A stretch of 64,000 bases of DNA, taken from contig JANSWY010000005.1 in NCBI GenBank assembly GCA_024743255.1, forward strand, positions 1 through 64,000. Direction: 5' to 3'. The notes under the pieces are model-generated. The model made no database searches, was not told the DNA's origin, and worked only from the letters and a program-made list of their open reading frames with translations. Below, piece by piece: positions 1-9,555 of this stretch. The position numbers and the translations under genes were made by a program. Source of the stretch: a bacterium. Lineage in GTDB: Bacteria; Bacteroidota; Bacteroidia; Cytophagales; Cyclobacteriaceae. How positions within the stretch are numbered: the stretch's first letter is position 1; each line of letters starts with the position of its first letter.

Positions 1-2920
1 GCATGATCCATTTCGATGATAACACCAAATCACCCTGTTCAACAGTCAGCAAAATATTGCCAGCTTTTGGCGAAGGAAATGAAATTGTTGCTTCTTCTCC
101 AACTTCATAATTATCCTTTTCTGTTAACAGCGCTAAAGTTCCTTCATTTTTATCACTGGTTGGAATACCTCCATATGGGTAAGCACTCACAAAAATACCT
201 GATGTGTGACCCTGAGGTACAGCATCCTCAATTTCTATAAAGTAATAACCTTTTTGTGATGGTTGAAAAGGTATTGTAGTTAGACCTTTTCCTGAAGTAA
301 CTGATCCTTCATCAACAAGAAAGGAGTGTTTATCTGTCTTATATTTTCTTTTAAAATCACGACGGTTATTGTATTGGTACCACCAGTATGAATCATTTCT
401 ATAGATTCTATAGGATATTTCCCTACCAGCAACAGATTCACCTTCGTGATTTACTACAACTACCGGAATTTCATTTTTTGAGTTTAGCCTTACATTCCAT
501 CTATCAAATTTAATTCCAACGTAATGCGAAAATGGATGTAAATCTGCATAGGCCCAGGAATGGTTTGGCCTACCTCCTTCTTCACTAACTGAAGTTGTAA
601 TTTTAACCTTTAATGGTGATGGTGACTGTTTTAATGAAGGCACAATCCACTCTATATTGACTGTTCCATCACTGTTTAATCTACCAGAAGAAATCTTAGA
701 TCTTATATCCTGAAAATTGAAATTTCTATTTCCAAACTTATAGTCCTTGAACTTTGGAAAATTCGGAGCTACATCAAAAATCTCTACCTCCGTTTCATAA
801 GGTAATTCACCAGCTGTGGCTCCAAATAAATATTTAGCTTCCACATCAATATCAATGGTATTATTCTCCGGAAGAATGGTTCTCAAAGAAGGATCAACTT
901 TGACTTTTAGGCGATTCGCTACAACCGTTTCGATTTTTAAAGTGTGATAAAATCTTTTGTTTCCTATTGAGATATTTGCATTCCAATTACCAGTAGGTGC
1001 ATTTTCATCAGTTTTAATTTTGAAGTTGTAAAAACCATCTTCCGCATCCGAATCAGTTTGCTGAATAACCATAGTGCCTTCAGGGTTAAATACTTTCAGA
1101 TATGCCGGACCACTTGTGCTACGGTTGCTCTTAAACCTTGCTATGCAAGAAATATTTATAGAATCGCCAGGTCTGTAAACTCCTCTTTCTGTATAGATAT
1201 AAGCTCTTGTCTCAAGTCCAAAGGTGCTTATTCCACCAACATTAAAGCCAGAATTGTTCCATTTCATCTCATATGGTTTCAATACGCTTACTTGTCCATC
1301 CTTTCTGGCTACTACAGTTCTGTTTTTGTAAGCACTTAAAGTAGCTACACCTTGAGCATTAGTGACCGCCGTAGAGTAATTATTAGATCGGGATTTAGAC
1401 TGCAAACTCACTCCTTCCAGCGGTTTACCTGTCTTGAGGTCTGTAGTAAACACCTGATATTTGTCGTTACTCCATTTTGCAAGAATTCCAATATCACTTA
1501 TTGTGAATGGTTTAAAAACCTGACCATGCTTTTGGATAAATTTCAAGTCATCTCCCTTGACATCTACCAGCATATCCTTTGGGTTAAAATTGAGGCGGAC
1601 AAGATAGAGTCCGTTATCAAATTCATTCAGTACTCCTGAAAAGTCTACTTCATGTAGTAACCATTCATTCTTTGAGTCTCCGATCTCAAGAGTTTCATTA
1701 TACACGATAGCCCCAATCGATGAAATGTAGGTATTACGAAACTCAGCATTTCTATTCTTAAGGCTATTGATTTGCTCACGGTTAAAGAAATTTTCAATAT
1801 CGTTGTTAAAGACCTTCTTAACTTCAATATGAACCCTAGATAGATTGCTGGTCATGAACTGAAGTCTTTTATTATTCGTGGTTGGCATAAAAATACCATC
1901 AGAAGCAAACTCCACTTGCGGAGGAATGTCTTTGAAGGAAACATTCTTAATGATCTTGCTTCCAGTCTTAGTACCCCATTTACTTTTTATTCCTTCAGCC
2001 AACTCAATTTTATATGATTGACCATACTTGAACTTACCTTCCAGCAAAAGGAACCTTCCCAATTGTTGAATCTTAAATTCCGTTTGAGGTGAAATATTGA
2101 TGAAACCACTTAGCTCCTGAGTCTTGTCAAGGTTATCTGAAAACTGTAGTTGAATAGCAGGAGCCTTTCCTTCCTCAAGCTGCTGCACCTGAGTAACAGA
2201 CATTTCTTTGAGAGGTGTAACCACAACTGTCTTTTCCAGTATTGTTTCCAAGTCTAGTTCATCTCTGTCTATTTGGAATTTGAAGTTTTGATTAGATGAT
2301 GTTCTTTCTATCCCTTCTGAAATGAAACTAAATGTCTTGGAATTCTCTGGGCTCCATTTGATATTCTTTGACCCAAATGTGGTAGATGTTTTGAGATCTT
2401 CCAGAGAGGTCTCCATATTGAAAGAAACTTTACCTCGGTACACTAAGACCTTAGGGTTGTTTGGATTCTGAAGCTCCAGATCACCTTTAAAGATATTAAT
2501 ATCTCTCCCTATCACGGAGAATTTCAGATTTACCTCCTGGACAGTCTTTTCTTTAAACTCATCACTCAAAGCTATTAGGTCTAATGTCCCAGAATAAGTT
2601 TCTCTGCTATCCAGTTCGTTCGATGGTTTGAAAATTAATTTATTACTCCCTTCCCATATGGCTTGTCCTTGGATTGATGGAGAGAAGTTAAACGGGTTTA
2701 TTTCTAAAGGTTGGTTGATCTGTTCCTCGGACACTACACCGTTAATAAATTGAACTTCAATAACTGAACTCGGCATAATATCTCCACCAGTTACATAATT
2801 AACTACTTTAGCGACTTCAACTGAATATTCTAAAGGGTCCTCTCCTTCTTGTTTTTTAGAGTCAGAACATGAGATAAACGCGATAGCAATTAATAGAAAA
2901 AACAGACTTCTTAGTTTCAT
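1..2920 (-). CDS. Alpha-2-macroglobulin family lipoprotein (partial, C-terminal half outside window)
   Basis: The reading frame is open from the ATG at 2920 to the window edge, about 973 codons; full bacterial alpha-2-macroglobulins run to roughly 1,600-1,900 residues, so the bait and thioester regions are missing here. The N-terminus is a lipoprotein signal peptide ending FISC with the lipidated cysteine at residue 18, so the protein is probably membrane-anchored in the periplasm. The decisive motif is YRPGD at residues 582-586, within ERGVYRPGDSI, the signature of the MG2 macroglobulin domain (usually YRPGE). The preceding region has many beta-rich stretches expected of N-terminal MG domains. 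The family traps proteases and is thought to protect the cell envelope. Upstream on the same strand, 99 nt away, is a SecD-domain lipoprotein that could be co-transcribed. A penicillin-binding protein 1C gene often neighbours this family but would lie outside the window. Confidence 0.88.
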   Translation of the reverse strand, partial: MKLRSLFFLLIAIAFISCSDSKKQEGEDPLEYSVEVAKVVNYVTGGDIMPSSVIEVQFINGVVSEEQINQPLEINPFNFSPSIQGQAIWEGSNKLIFKPSNELDSRETYSGTLDLIALSDEFKEKTVQEVNLKFSVIGRDINIFKGDLELQNPNNPKVLVYRGKVSFNMETSLEDLKTSTTFGSKNIKWSPENSKTFSFISEGIERTSSNQNFKFQIDRDELDLETILEKTVVVTPLKEMSVTQVQQLEEGKAPAIQLQFSDNLDKTQELSGFINISPQTEFKIQQLGRFLLLEGKFKYGQSYKIELAEGIKSKWGTKTGSKIIKNVSFKDIPPQVEFASDGIFMPTTNNKRLQFMTSNLSRVHIEVKKVFNNDIENFFNREQINSLKNRNAEFRNTYISSIGAIVYNETLEIGDSKNEWLLHEVDFSGVLNEFDNGLYLVRLNFNPKDMLVDVKGDDLKFIQKHGQVFKPFTISDIGILAKWSNDKYQVFTTDLKTGKPLEGVSLQSKSRSNNYSTAVTNAQGVATLSAYKNRTVVARKDGQVSVLKPYEMKWNNSGFNVGGISTFGLETRAYIYTERGVYRPGDSINISCIARFKSNRSTSGPAYLKVFNPEGTMVIQQTDSDAEDGFYNFKIKTDENAPTGNWNANISIGNKRFYHTLKIETVVANRLKVKVDPSLRTILPENNTIDIDVEAKYLFGATAGELPYETEVEIFDVAPNFPKFKDYKFGNRNFNFQDIRSKISSGRLNSDGTVNIEWIVPSLKQSPSPLKVKITTSVSEEGGRPNHSWAYADLHPFSHYVGIKFDRWNVRLNSKNEIPVVVVNHEGESVAGREISYRIYRNDSYWWYQYNNRRDFKRKYKTDKHSFLVDEGSVTSGKGLTTIPFQPSQKGYYFIEIEDAVPQGHTSGIFVSAYPYGGIPTSDKNEGTLALLTEKDNYEVGEEATISFPSPKAGNILLTVEQGDLVLSSKWIM

Positions 2921-3019
2921 AAGGATGGATCTACAATGGTTAATAATTTAAGAACTCCCTTCTACCTGAATCTTAATTCAGATAGTAAGAGAGATTTAGT
3001 TCCGGTTTCAAAGATAACA

Positions 3020-3946
3020 TTACAAACGAGTTAATTCCAATTTAGCGGAAATAGGATATTTGATAATTACATTAATATATCTACACTCCTCAAAAGAGAA
3101 GTTACCAGATATTTGACATGCACCATTAGGTATTTCTGAATGAACCATGGGAGCCATAAAAACCTCATCATCAAAAGCCATAGCAATTTGTTTACCAATC
3201 ATACTCCCGGTTATTCTTTTCCATTTCTCAGCGTCTTCAGTATCGAACTCCAACATAACTGCAGGTAAGTTTCTACTGTCGGTCTCCACGTGGGACCGTA
3301 AGATGACTGGTGATTTCATTAGAGAAGTATTTCCAGTTTCATATTTCAAAAAATGAACAGCCAACTCCCCTAAATCAACTCCTTTTAAAACTTTCAAGTC
3401 TTCAGGGAGCCGATCTTTTGATGTTTCCAATAACGACAGGTAATTATCCCTGCTTGCTTCGTCCGAAAAGATCACACTACTTCCATGTGGAAAGCTAATA
3501 CTTTGTGATGCCCCATAAGTCAAAGGAAAATTTTTCTCATTAAATTCTCTTGATGTGATCTGTTCATTTTTGTTGGTCCAGAGCAAGCTGTCTGCAGCTT
3601 GTAAATGAAGCATAAGGTTTTGAAACTCATAGGTTCTCCAAAATTCAAGCTTCCCTTGAGTTTCGGCCAGGTTCATAACCTTATCTATGTCATCAATACC
3701 TTTTACATAAACGAATAATTCATTTTTCGATTTTGCATCAATAATTAAATCATTCCTGTATACACCATATTGCAGCATCCTGGATTTCAGCGATTGCTGG
3801 ATATCTTGGATAGATTCAGATCCCTGAAATTCCAGAACTTTAACAGAAAATCGGACTTCTTTATCACCCAATCTTTTTCCGCATGAACTAATTGAAATAA
3901 TGGTAATGATGATAAGTGCAAAGTTGATGAATTGTGGTTGTCTCAT
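3020..3946 (-). CDS. Lipoprotein consisting of a free-standing SecD periplasmic (P1) domain
   Basis: A 308-residue protein with a lipoprotein signal peptide (hydrophobic residues 9-21, then lipidated C22). The rest resembles the large periplasmic domain of the SecD/SecDF translocase: an N-terminal half with a run of the type KNELFVYVKGIDD followed by GKLEFWRTYEF, close to the LEFWETY motif of Bacteroidota SecDF, and a C-terminal half with KQIAMAFDDEVFMAPMVHSE and IPNGACQISGNFSFEE, matching the SecD block that reads roughly IAIVLDG, SAP, I-GG-AQISG-FT. No transmembrane helix follows, whereas true SecD has six. It therefore cannot conduct proton-driven translocation alone. A role in envelope protein folding or export quality control is inference. 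It sits directly upstream of the alpha-2-macroglobulin gene on the same strand. Confidence 0.75.
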   Translation of the reverse strand: MRQPQFINFALIIITIISISSCGKRLGDKEVRFSVKVLEFQGSESIQDIQQSLKSRMLQYGVYRNDLIIDAKSKNELFVYVKGIDDIDKVMNLAETQGKLEFWRTYEFQNLMLHLQAADSLLWTNKNEQITSREFNEKNFPLTYGASQSISFPHGSSVIFSDEASRDNYLSLLETSKDRLPEDLKVLKGVDLGELAVHFLKYETGNTSLMKSPVILRSHVETDSRNLPAVMLEFDTEDAEKWKRITGSMIGKQIAMAFDDEVFMAPMVHSEIPNGACQISGNFSFEECRYINVIIKYPISAKLELTRL

Positions 3947-4016
3947 TAGAATTGGTTTTATAACATCTAAAGTATGTATTTTTATTGTTTGAGCAAAAGT
4001 ACTACTATAATCAGGT

Positions 4017-4313
4017 ATGAAATTTCTTCAATCACATGTCAATGATCTTCACAAATGCATGAGTGAAAACGGATTCAATCCTGATGATTTTGAGTACATC
4101 AACAGAAAAGGCAGAATCAACATTTCTCTGAAAGAATCTAACAATACATTCAGTTATTTTGGCCGTCAGGAGACCTTATTAGATCCGGATTCAATGAAAT
4201 GGGTCAACAATGAGACTTATGATGTTACATTGTCAGAGACGTCCTCCAAAATCTCATTAGATAGTTGGACCGGAGTATTGGAATATTTCAATCGATGGTT
4301 GGAATCTCAATAG
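4017..4313 (+). CDS. Hypothetical small protein, 98 aa
   Basis: I do not recognise this family. The protein is 98 residues, soluble-looking, without signal peptide or membrane helix, acidic and rich in Ser/Asn. It starts with an amphipathic stretch (MKFLQSHVNDLHKCM) and ends with a helix containing three tryptophans or aromatic pairs. The ATG at 4017 lies 70 nt from the divergent SecD-like gene. An AraC regulator follows 86 nt downstream on the same strand. Codon use looks like its neighbours, which supports a real gene, but no function can be assigned. Confidence 0.55.
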   Translation: MKFLQSHVNDLHKCMSENGFNPDDFEYINRKGRINISLKESNNTFSYFGRQETLLDPDSMKWVNNETYDVTLSETSSKISLDSWTGVLEYFNRWLESQ

Positions 4314-4399
4314 ATCTAATTAATACGTGTTAGTGTTCTGGTATTTTGTGTTAGCCCCTGGAAAGAAAAGTCATGAAATTTGTTTAAACTTCAATAATC

Positions 4400-5302
4400 A
4401 TGGCGGATATAGAAAGATCACATTCCATTTCAGAAATACATGAGGTATTTAACATTGAAAAACCTACTCACCCTCTTATATCAGTAATTGATGTTTCACA
4501 GGTTGAGTATGGTGAAGAAAGGATCGGAATGAAATACACATCTGACCTTTATTGCATCGCATTGAAGGATGCTAGTTGTGGATTGGATTATGGAAGAAAC
4601 CACTATGATTTCAGTGAGGGAACTCTAATCTTTACAGGTCCAGATCAGGTTATGTCGGTTCGCAAGGCACAGAAGCGTGGATCTATTCAAGGGAGCATGC
4701 TGTACTTTCATCCGGACCTGATTAGGAACACTCCCTTGGGAAGTAAAATTGATGACTACACCTTCTTTTCCTACGATGTTCACGAAGCACTTCATTTATC
4801 GGATCAGGAAGAGAATATCATTAATCAGTGCATGAATATGATTCAGCATGAAATTAGTGAACGGATTGACAATCACAGTCAGCAGGTATTGGTTTCTAAT
4901 ATTGAGCTACTTCTCAATTATTGTTCCAGATATTATGACAGACAATTCAATACAAGAACTACTCATCACCAAGACACAGTAAGCAAGGTTGAAGCTTTAT
5001 TGAAGGAATATTACAAGTCTGGGAACCTTTTGGAGTACGGTCCGCCTTCTATACAGTATTTGGCAGAGGAGTGTCATGTGTCGCAAAATTACCTTAGTGA
5101 TTTACTGAAAAAGGAAACTGGTAAAAGTGCCAAGGATCACATTAATGACTTCTTAGTAGATAAAGCCAAGAATTTGCTTTTAATTTCGGATGATTCCGTA
5201 AGTGGCATTGCTTATAAATTGGGGTTTAACTACCCACATTATTTTAGCCGGCTTTTTAAGGCAAAAACTGGAATGACTCCACAGGAATACCGTGAGAAAT
5301 AA
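4400..5302 (+). CDS. AraC family transcriptional regulator
   Basis: A 300-residue cytoplasmic regulator. The C-terminal ~100 residues form the AraC/XylS double helix-turn-helix: the first HTH includes SIQYLAEECHVSQNYLSDLLKKETGKS, and the second includes VSGIAYKLGFNYPHYFSRLFKAKTGMTPQEYR, which is the canonical family signature. The N-terminal ~180 residues look like a cupin-type effector domain (YDFSEGTLIFTGPDQVMSV). The start at 4400 gives a full-length family member. Only 21 nt separate it from the bestrophin gene downstream, so the two are probably co-transcribed, but regulation of the channel by this protein is inference. The ligand is unknown. Confidence 0.9.
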   Translation: MADIERSHSISEIHEVFNIEKPTHPLISVIDVSQVEYGEERIGMKYTSDLYCIALKDASCGLDYGRNHYDFSEGTLIFTGPDQVMSVRKAQKRGSIQGSMLYFHPDLIRNTPLGSKIDDYTFFSYDVHEALHLSDQEENIINQCMNMIQHEISERIDNHSQQVLVSNIELLLNYCSRYYDRQFNTRTTHHQDTVSKVEALLKEYYKSGNLLEYGPPSIQYLAEECHVSQNYLSDLLKKETGKSAKDHINDFLVDKAKNLLLISDDSVSGIAYKLGFNYPHYFSRLFKAKTGMTPQEYREK

Positions 5303-5323
5303 TTAAATACTTTAATTTAAAAT

Positions 5324-6379
5324 ATGTATACCAAAAAAATCTTCACCGCCAAGCAGATGGCAATTTGGACAAGATATGAGACATTGTTCTTTTTGTGCAT
5401 TATTACCACTGCTGTAGCATTATACTATTTTCTAGATCTTCATTGGCTTAGAATCCCATGGACTCCATTAGCATTAATAGGTACAGCTGTGGCATTCGTA
5501 ATAGGTTTTCAGAACAACTCCGCCTATGGTAGGATTTGGGAAGCCAGGAAAATTTGGGGTGGTATTGTTAATGTTTCAAGGACGTTTGGAATGTTTGTTC
5601 AGGATATGACTACAAATGAACATGCACTCGAGAAATATTCTGACGATGAGATTTATGCTGAAGTCAAAAGGTTAACACACCGTCATATCGCCTGGATGAC
5701 GGCATTGAGGCATGCAATGAGGGCACCAAGACTTTGGGAAACTCAAACACAACATAGAACAAACAGAGAATGGAATGTCAATCCACCGGAGAAACTGACA
5801 ACACTGGATGATGATTTAATCTTATACTTAACAGAAGAGGACATTGAATATCTTAAAACAAGAGACAACAAACAGACCGCACTCCTATACCTTCAGTCAC
5901 ATCACCTTAGAAAACTTAAAGAAAAGGGTCTGATTTGGGAGTTCTCTTTTCTAGAGTTAGAAGGTGTATTAAAAGACCTGTTTGATTTACAGGGCAAGAG
6001 TGAACGAATCAAAAACTTTCCTTATCCGAGACAGTTTGCAACATTGAATCACTTTTTCATGTGGGTATTTGTGTTACTCTTACCATTAGCATTAGTTCCT
6101 CAGTTTGGGGAAATTGGTATGGAAATAAAAGATGTAAATCCAATTATTGGAAACTTGTTTGTATGGTTTTCAATTCCATTTTATGTGATAGTTTCGTGGA
6201 TTTTTCACACAATGGAAAGAATTGGTCGTACCGGAGAAAATCCTTTCGAAGGAACAGCAAATGATGTTCCAATCTCTACTATAGCTCGTGGAATTGAAAT
6301 TGATTTAAGACAGAATTTAGGAGAAGATCCTGACCAAATACCTAGTCAGTTTCCTGTTCGAATATTTACTCAGTTTTAG
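5324..6379 (+). CDS. Bestrophin family ion channel
   Basis: A 351-residue inner-membrane protein of the bestrophin/UPF0187 family. Two helices near the N-terminus (about residues 20-65) are followed by FQNNSAYGRIWEARKIWGGIVNVSRTF, the family signature (FR-N-SY-R-WE-R--WG). A second hydrophobic pair lies at about 240-295 (HFFMWVFVLLLPLALVPQF and LFVWFSIPFYVIVSWIF), and a conserved GENPFEG motif follows, as in other bacterial members. Eukaryotic bestrophins are chloride channels, while characterised bacterial ones can be cation-selective, so ion preference cannot be read here. It follows an AraC regulator by 21 nt and ends at a bidirectional hairpin. Confidence 0.9.
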   Translation: MYTKKIFTAKQMAIWTRYETLFFLCIITTAVALYYFLDLHWLRIPWTPLALIGTAVAFVIGFQNNSAYGRIWEARKIWGGIVNVSRTFGMFVQDMTTNEHALEKYSDDEIYAEVKRLTHRHIAWMTALRHAMRAPRLWETQTQHRTNREWNVNPPEKLTTLDDDLILYLTEEDIEYLKTRDNKQTALLYLQSHHLRKLKEKGLIWEFSFLELEGVLKDLFDLQGKSERIKNFPYPRQFATLNHFFMWVFVLLLPLALVPQFGEIGMEIKDVNPIIGNLFVWFSIPFYVIVSWIFHTMERIGRTGENPFEGTANDVPISTIARGIEIDLRQNLGEDPDQIPSQFPVRIFTQF

Positions 6380-6390
6380 AGAAAGACAAA

Positions 6391-6422
6391 GGGCAGCCCA
6401 ATGCATTACACTTTGGCTGCCC
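6391..6422. terminator. Bidirectional hairpin terminator between convergent genes
   Basis: A perfect 8-bp stem, GGGCAGCC at 6391-6398 pairing with GGCTGCCC at 6415-6422, closes a 16-nt loop in the 55-nt gap between the bestrophin gene (+) and the beta-propeller lipoprotein gene (-). On the minus strand it is followed by a T-rich run. It is placed to stop transcription from both sides. Confidence 0.75.
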
Positions 6423-6434
6423 TACCTAATTTAA

Positions 6435-8054
6435 CTATTCAAAGTATCTAACAATCACTGCATTAGGATTTAGTAATTCCGCGGCTCCAGACTCAATTAG
6501 ATCATCTTGAGCCATACCATTACTATTAAATCTTTTCACAGAACTTGTGCCTCCATTTCCTATAATAATATCGCCATTTGGAAGGAAGTCAAAACCTTCG
6601 CATTGAGAAAGGCCTGTTAGAAATTGTGATTTAAGGTTGCCATCTGAATCATATCTAGAAACAGTAGTTCCACTATAATTGAATACTAACAAGTCTCCAT
6701 TGTCGTCAAAGTAAATATTTGTTGGACCTGTTGCATCATCAATAAATACTCCAAGGTTTTCACCATTAGGCCCAAACTTGGTAATTGTACTTTGAGAGAA
6801 TGAAGAAACATATAGGTTACCATCTGAATCCCAATCAAGTCCAATACTTGATGTAACACCAGATTCAGTAAACTCATCTACAAAACTTCCATCAGTATTA
6901 TATCTAAGCACTTTCCCATTACCTTGCCATTGTAGTACATAGAATAATCCATCCGGTCCTACTTTCACACGGGTTGGACCACCAATGCCGTTAGCCCAAT
7001 CTTCGATAAAATCTCCGGTCTCAGCATCGTGTTTTGTGATTCTTCCACTACCTAGATTGGAGATGAGAACAGTACCATCATCCATAAAAACGATATCTTG
7101 TGGCCAATCAAGCTCTTGTTTAATAAAGACCTCAAACCTCTCGCCTCTTCCATCAAATTTGACAATTTGCCATGGTGGATTACTAAAGTTTCCAGCGTCA
7201 CTTACATAGATATCATAATTGATATGAAGTAATTCAAGTAATCTGGATTGTTCAGATAATGAGTTAGAGCCATCTGCATTAGTACCATCAGCAATGGTTA
7301 GTACAAAGGCTGCATAAAAAGTAGAATCAACAATGATATCTCCGTTTGAATCTTTACTTGTTTCGTCAAGATTTAGATCGATATTGGACCCACTTGGCGT
7401 GATAGACAAATAGTTATCATTTGCATCAGCGACATCAAGATCGAAATCACCAGCATTCGATGCAGGCACCATGAAAAGACGGTATTCTGAAATAAAACTT
7501 TCATCCTGAACCTTGTTGAATGTAATATTGAAGTCCCTTGCATCTCCAAGATTGGAAACGTCCCAGATTTCAATGCCCGCAACTATTGGTGCATTGATGG
7601 CTTGAGTTGTTAACGTAAATGAATTAGATGGTCCAGTTAGTACATTGTTTGCTTCAATACCATTAGACATTATATAGATTACATAAGAGACATCTTCAGC
7701 AATCGTCTGGTTGTCAGTATCTAATGTGTTTTGGTCTAATTCCACCGTGTAAGAACCACCGGTACTTGTAACCTCTGTGACTGCATTACCTGTTGTTGAT
7801 TGAGCTGATGAAAGATCGAATGAAGATGAATTAGTCTCTGCTACAACAAAAATTGAATAGCTGCTTACAGAACTCTCATCAGAAGCTCCTAAGAATTGAA
7901 TTGAAATGTCTCTCCCATCTCCAAAATCAGAGATGTCCGAAACGGTTACATTCGTTACACCCGGAGCATCAGGCAATGAGGGTTCTTCGTCATCACATGA
8001 CATAAAAATTAGCACTATAAAGCAGTTGAAAAATAAAAGAAATTTCCTGGTCAT
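6435..8054 (-). CDS. Lipoprotein with two beta-sandwich repeats and an NHL/SMP-30-like beta-propeller
   Basis: A 539-residue exported lipoprotein: hydrophobic signal, then FMSC with C20 as the likely lipid site. Residues ~30-150 and ~150-270 are two related repeats, each opening with a block like VSDISDFGDGRDISIQF or VSNLGDARDFNITF and carrying DESSVSSYSIFVV or DESFISEYRLFMV, consistent with fibronectin-like modules. Residues ~275-539 are repeats of the type WPQDIVFMDDGTVLISN, PTRVKVGPDGLFYVLQ, IGLDWDSDGNLYVSS, PTNIYFDDNGDLLVFN and CEGFDFLPNGDIIIGN, an NHL or SMP-30-like six-bladed propeller. Such propellers bind proteins or small ligands; no catalytic residues can be claimed. The gene is divergent from the membrane AraC regulator at 8242 and ends at a hairpin. 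Confidence 0.8.
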   Translation of the reverse strand: MTRKFLLFFNCFIVLIFMSCDDEEPSLPDAPGVTNVTVSDISDFGDGRDISIQFLGASDESSVSSYSIFVVAETNSSSFDLSSAQSTTGNAVTEVTSTGGSYTVELDQNTLDTDNQTIAEDVSYVIYIMSNGIEANNVLTGPSNSFTLTTQAINAPIVAGIEIWDVSNLGDARDFNITFNKVQDESFISEYRLFMVPASNAGDFDLDVADANDNYLSITPSGSNIDLNLDETSKDSNGDIIVDSTFYAAFVLTIADGTNADGSNSLSEQSRLLELLHINYDIYVSDAGNFSNPPWQIVKFDGRGERFEVFIKQELDWPQDIVFMDDGTVLISNLGSGRITKHDAETGDFIEDWANGIGGPTRVKVGPDGLFYVLQWQGNGKVLRYNTDGSFVDEFTESGVTSSIGLDWDSDGNLYVSSFSQSTITKFGPNGENLGVFIDDATGPTNIYFDDNGDLLVFNYSGTTVSRYDSDGNLKSQFLTGLSQCEGFDFLPNGDIIIGNGGTSSVKRFNSNGMAQDDLIESGAAELLNPNAVIVRYFE

Positions 8055-8241
8055 TGTATTTAAATTTTTAAAACCTTAATACCTCAAATAAATGTGATTG
8101 ATATGAGCCAGGAACTATAATTATACGCTCTGTTGGCAATATAAATTTAGATTTACACCAACTAAGTTTCGATTTACATAAGGTGATTGTCTTTGTACGC
8201 TGTTATTCCATTAGTTCATAAGTACATTCAAATCGATCAGC

Positions 8242-9300
8242 ATGGAGGCCTCAGAAATAATGATTTTTCTTTTCTTAGTTTGTTCAATACAAGGAATTAT
8301 ATCATCAATTTTTTTCATTATTTCAGGAGTCCGGCAAAACAGCACCAAATTCTATTGGGGTGCACTCATTCTGATATTTTCTATTATTCTATTTTCCTGG
8401 GTTGGGTTTTGGACTGGTTATATTTTCACTCATAGATATTTAATAGGATGGGGTGATTCGTTTGTGTTTTTGATTGGTCCTGCTGTTTATTTTTTAACTA
8501 AAGAAAAGAAACCAAGCAAGCAATTTATACTCCACAGCATTCCATTTCTATTAAACATTGCTTTGGTTACATGGCGAGTGACTTTGGGAGAAAAAAGCTA
8601 TCTCCCTGAGCAAGTACTCCCATTGATTCCATCAATTCTTCTTGCCTTTGAAATCATACATTTAACTGTCTACGGCACATTAATCTTTCATTACAGATAT
8701 ACCAGAGAAAAACTGTCATTCAGGCAATTTGACACAGCTATTGGAGCTTTCTTAGCATTTTATCTTGGCTATACAGGGTACTTTATAACCTTCTATTTCA
8801 TAGAATATGTTCAGTGGATTGACTTTGTTATTGCCATTGTGATGAGTGTTTTCTTCTACTACATTGTGTATAGAACTCATTCTGGTTTTCTTAAAGAGAC
8901 CATGGCTCAAAAATACTCTTCAAGTAGTCTAACATTGGACGACAGTAATTACATATATAATAAGATTTTAGATTATCTGGGTAGCTCCAATGCTTCCACA
9001 GACCCAACTTTCGACCTGGATAAATTATCAAGTGAAATAAAGGTTCCGAAGTACAGAATTTCTCAAACCTTAAGCGTAAACAATGAGTCTTTTCATGACT
9101 TGATAAATCGAAAAAGAGTTAATGAAGCTATGGACCTCCTTACCAGTAAATCTCATGATCATTATACCTTAGAAGCTATTGGTGAAACAGTAGGGTTTAA
9201 AAATAGAATGTCATTCTATAATTACTTCAAGAAAGAAACGGGCATCACTCCAGGTATCTACAAACAACAAAAAAGATCACAGATGCAGTCGGCTATTTAA
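8242..9300 (+). CDS. Membrane-anchored AraC family regulator
   Basis: A 352-residue protein with about seven hydrophobic segments in residues 5-215 and a C-terminal AraC-type DNA-binding domain at about 240-345. The second HTH reads YTLEAIGETVGFKNRMSFYNYFKKETGITPGIYK, the family signature. This 7TM-HTH architecture is common in Bacteroidota and is presumed to sense a signal at the membrane and bind DNA from there. The gene is divergent from the beta-propeller lipoprotein gene, with a 187-nt shared upstream region, so control of that gene is plausible but unproven. The start at 8242 places the first hydrophobic helix directly at the N-terminus. Confidence 0.88.
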   Translation: MEASEIMIFLFLVCSIQGIISSIFFIISGVRQNSTKFYWGALILIFSIILFSWVGFWTGYIFTHRYLIGWGDSFVFLIGPAVYFLTKEKKPSKQFILHSIPFLLNIALVTWRVTLGEKSYLPEQVLPLIPSILLAFEIIHLTVYGTLIFHYRYTREKLSFRQFDTAIGAFLAFYLGYTGYFITFYFIEYVQWIDFVIAIVMSVFFYYIVYRTHSGFLKETMAQKYSSSSLTLDDSNYIYNKILDYLGSSNASTDPTFDLDKLSSEIKVPKYRISQTLSVNNESFHDLINRKRVNEAMDLLTSKSHDHYTLEAIGETVGFKNRMSFYNYFKKETGITPGIYKQQKRSQMQSAI

Positions 9301-9555
9301 CACAAACCCAATTACTGCAACTCCTTATTGTCCAATTTAGCAATGACAAAAACTGTAAATATCTCTGATCATGAATGTTAAATATTTGATTAGATCACAT
9401 CTTTCATTTTCAACCCTTAATCGACAATTTCTTCTTACCTGTCTAATAAATAAAGATATTCCCAAATTCTTATATATCTTCAATAACGGTTCAGGGTAAC
9501 TGAGCTGCATTAAATAACATCGACTTAGATTCTTGCGGTTGATATTATATAAATA

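Noticed and set aside
1058-1639. Plus-strand frames within the first 3 kb
   Set aside because: They are antisense to the alpha-2-macroglobulin frame, which is open for 973 codons and contains YRPGD in frame.
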